In this document: piece by piece, positions 62,815 through 64,000 of the stretch
Position numbering within the stretch: the first letter of the stretch is position 1
Layout of the letters: every line of letters begins with the position of its first letter
Assembly (NCBI RefSeq): GCF_027789125.1
Contig: NZ_JAQFVF010000019.1
Coordinates: forward strand, 1 to 64,000
DNA from: Paenibacillus aestuarii
GTDB lineage: Bacteria > Bacillota > Bacilli > Paenibacillales > NBRC-103111
Reading direction: 5' to 3'
DNA length: 64,000 nt
Position numbers and translations under genes: made by a program
Notes under the pieces: model-generated
Told to the model about the DNA's origin: nothing
What the model saw: only the letters and a program-made list of their open reading frames with translations
The model's database searches: none

Positions 62815-64000
62815 TTAGGAGCGCAGCCGGGACGAAAGAATATTCATCTCTTCGCGGTATTTCATCACGGTGCGGCGCGAGATTTGGACGCCTTCCTGCT
62901 GCAGCAGGCTGGTTAATTGCTGATCCGATAATGGCTGTTGTTTGTCCTCGTCATCCACCAACTGGCGGATCCGCGATTTGATGCTTGCAGCGGAAGCTTC
63001 GGCGCCTTCTGCCGTTTTTACGCCGGAGGGGAAGAAAAACTTCAGCTCATACAAGCCTTGCGGCGTTTGCACATATTTGTGCTGGACGGCCCGGCTGATC
63101 GTCGACTCGTGCAGCCCCAACTGCTGCGCAACCGCTTTAAGCACCATCGGCTTTAGCCAAGCGACGCCAAGATCGAAAAAAGCTTTCTGCTCGCTGATGA
63201 TGATTTCGATCACCCGGCGCAGCGTCGTCTTCCGCTGCTCCAGCCCTTTGAGCAGCTGCTGGGCGTCGCGGGCTTGATGCCGGACATAAGCGGCCGTCTC
63301 GCCGCCAGCCGCTGATTCGGTTAACGCGGCATAGTAACTTTCATTCAGCGCCACCTTGGGCAAATAAGCGTCCGTCATGATCAGCGCATAGCTGCCCTGC
63401 ACGCGTTGAATTATCGCATCCGGGCGGATATAGGGGGCCTGCTGCTGGCTGAATGCGAGTCCCGGCCGCGGATTTAAGGAGCGAATGTACGTCAAGGACT
63501 GCCAGAGCGTATCCTTGGAAATGCGCAATTTCTCGGCGAGCGGCTTCGTTTTGCCTTCGGCCAACTCCTGCATATAGCCGCTGATGAGTGTTTCAGCCCA
63601 TGGATCCGGGCTCGGGTCACGGCGAATTTGCAGCAGCAGACACTCCTGCAAGTTCCTCGCGGCAATACCGGCGGGCTCCAAGCGCTGCAAAATTGCAAGC
63701 GCATTCAAAACATCGCCTTCCGGTACGCTGCAAACATTCGAAGCTTCCTGGACCGTCATGTCCAGATACCCCGAATCGTTCATATTACCGGCCAAGTAAC
63801 TTGCGATTTGATAGACGCTTTTCGGTAAGTTCATCATGCGAAGCTGTGCATGCAGCATGGTTTCTATCGTCTCTTCCGCCGCAGTTCCCGGCAAGCTCGA
63901 CCGGGAACTGCTATACTCAAAACTGCTTATCGCCGATGGTTTCGCTCGACTGAACGTCCATTCAATCTCAAGCAGCGGATTGTCGACGGCTTTGGCTTGC
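62815..64000 (-). CDS. rpoN: RNA polymerase sigma-54 factor, cut by the window edge
   Basis: At least 395 residues are visible; the frame runs off the right edge at QAKAVDNPLLEIEW, so the N-terminal activator-interacting region I is mostly missing. The core-binding region continues (LPKSVYQIASYLAGNMNDSG), then the helix-turn-helix (LHESTISRAVQHKYVQTPQG) and the RpoN box SRRTVMKYREEMNI near the C-terminus (canonical ARRTVAKYRE). It directs RNA polymerase to -24/-12 promoters with enhancer-binding proteins; usual roles in Firmicutes are amino-acid, acetoin or phosphotransferase catabolism. Confidence 0.92.
   Translation of the reverse strand, partial: QAKAVDNPLLEIEWTFSRAKPSAISSFEYSSSRSSLPGTAAEETIETMLHAQLRMMNLPKSVYQIASYLAGNMNDSGYLDMTVQEASNVCSVPEGDVLNALAILQRLEPAGIAARNLQECLLLQIRRDPSPDPWAETLISGYMQELAEGKTKPLAEKLRISKDTLWQSLTYIRSLNPRPGLAFSQQQAPYIRPDAIIQRVQGSYALIMTDAYLPKVALNESYYAALTESAAGGETAAYVRHQARDAQQLLKGLEQRKTTLRRVIEIIISEQKAFFDLGVAWLKPMVLKAVAQQLGLHESTISRAVQHKYVQTPQGLYELKFFFPSGVKTAEGAEASAASIKSRIRQLVDDEDKQQPLSDQQLTSLLQQEGVQISRRTVMKYREEMNILSSRLRS

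Overview
The window looks like the chromosome of a Paenibacillus-type, spore-forming, low-to-mid GC Firmicute. The evidence is a yrrI-alaS-yrzL-ruvX-yrzB-mltG-yrrN-yrrO order known from Bacillus subtilis, two T-box leaders, a CymR/cysteine desulfurase/MnmA cluster, a LipL octanoyl-transferase, a YtaF sporulation membrane protein, YesM/YesN-type two-component genes, many TTG/GTG starts and strong AGGAGG-type ribosome binding sites. Nothing points to a phage, plasmid, CRISPR array, rRNA or tRNA.

Positions 1-17000 hold an intergenic repeat field (1-455) and accessory metabolism and transport: a MarR/MFS pair with its operators, a MATE exporter, two aldo/keto reductases, a lactonase-fold protein, a YjdF membrane protein, a VanW protein, YtaF, an APH-fold kinase, a family 2 glycosyltransferase, an AraC regulator divergent from a Gfo/Idh-AKR operon, a DeoR regulator, a squalene-cyclase-like pseudogene with one in-frame TAG, and a second MFS carrier.

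Positions 17094-25045 (all minus strand) form an amino-sugar cluster: OsmC-like protein, YesM-type kinase, YesN-type regulator, a solute-binding lipoprotein without permeases, NagZ and a ROK kinase. An MCP gene follows. Next come serC behind a T-box and promoter, a YdeI-like protein, the pyruvate dehydrogenase operon pdhA-pdhB-pdhC-lpdA, an esterase, and LipL, which would lipoylate PdhC.

Positions 37055-43973 look like a polysaccharide system. A membrane-anchored clan-A glycoside hydrolase converges on a tightly overlapping operon encoding a degenerate GGDEF-receiver protein, a membrane HEAT-repeat protein and a PgaC/BcsA-like processive glycosyltransferase. A class B PBP and a second MCP follow.

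Positions 48414-62598 are conserved housekeeping: two U32 tRNA-hydroxylation proteins, MltG, two tandem DUF1292 proteins, RuvX, YrzL, AlaS with an alanine T-box (specifier GCU), AI-2E transporter, YrrD, cysteine desulfurase, CymR, MnmA and an AlkZ-related protein. The minus-strand rpoN gene runs off the right edge. Between a small membrane-protein gene and the AI-2E transporter lies the most interesting item. It is a consensus sigma-A promoter carrying two Fur boxes that drives about 170 nt with no credible ORF, containing a hairpin, a C/U-rich linker complementary to Shine-Dalgarno sequences, and a terminator. This is a candidate iron-regulated small RNA. Start codons were re-chosen by ribosome binding site where the longest frame was implausible.
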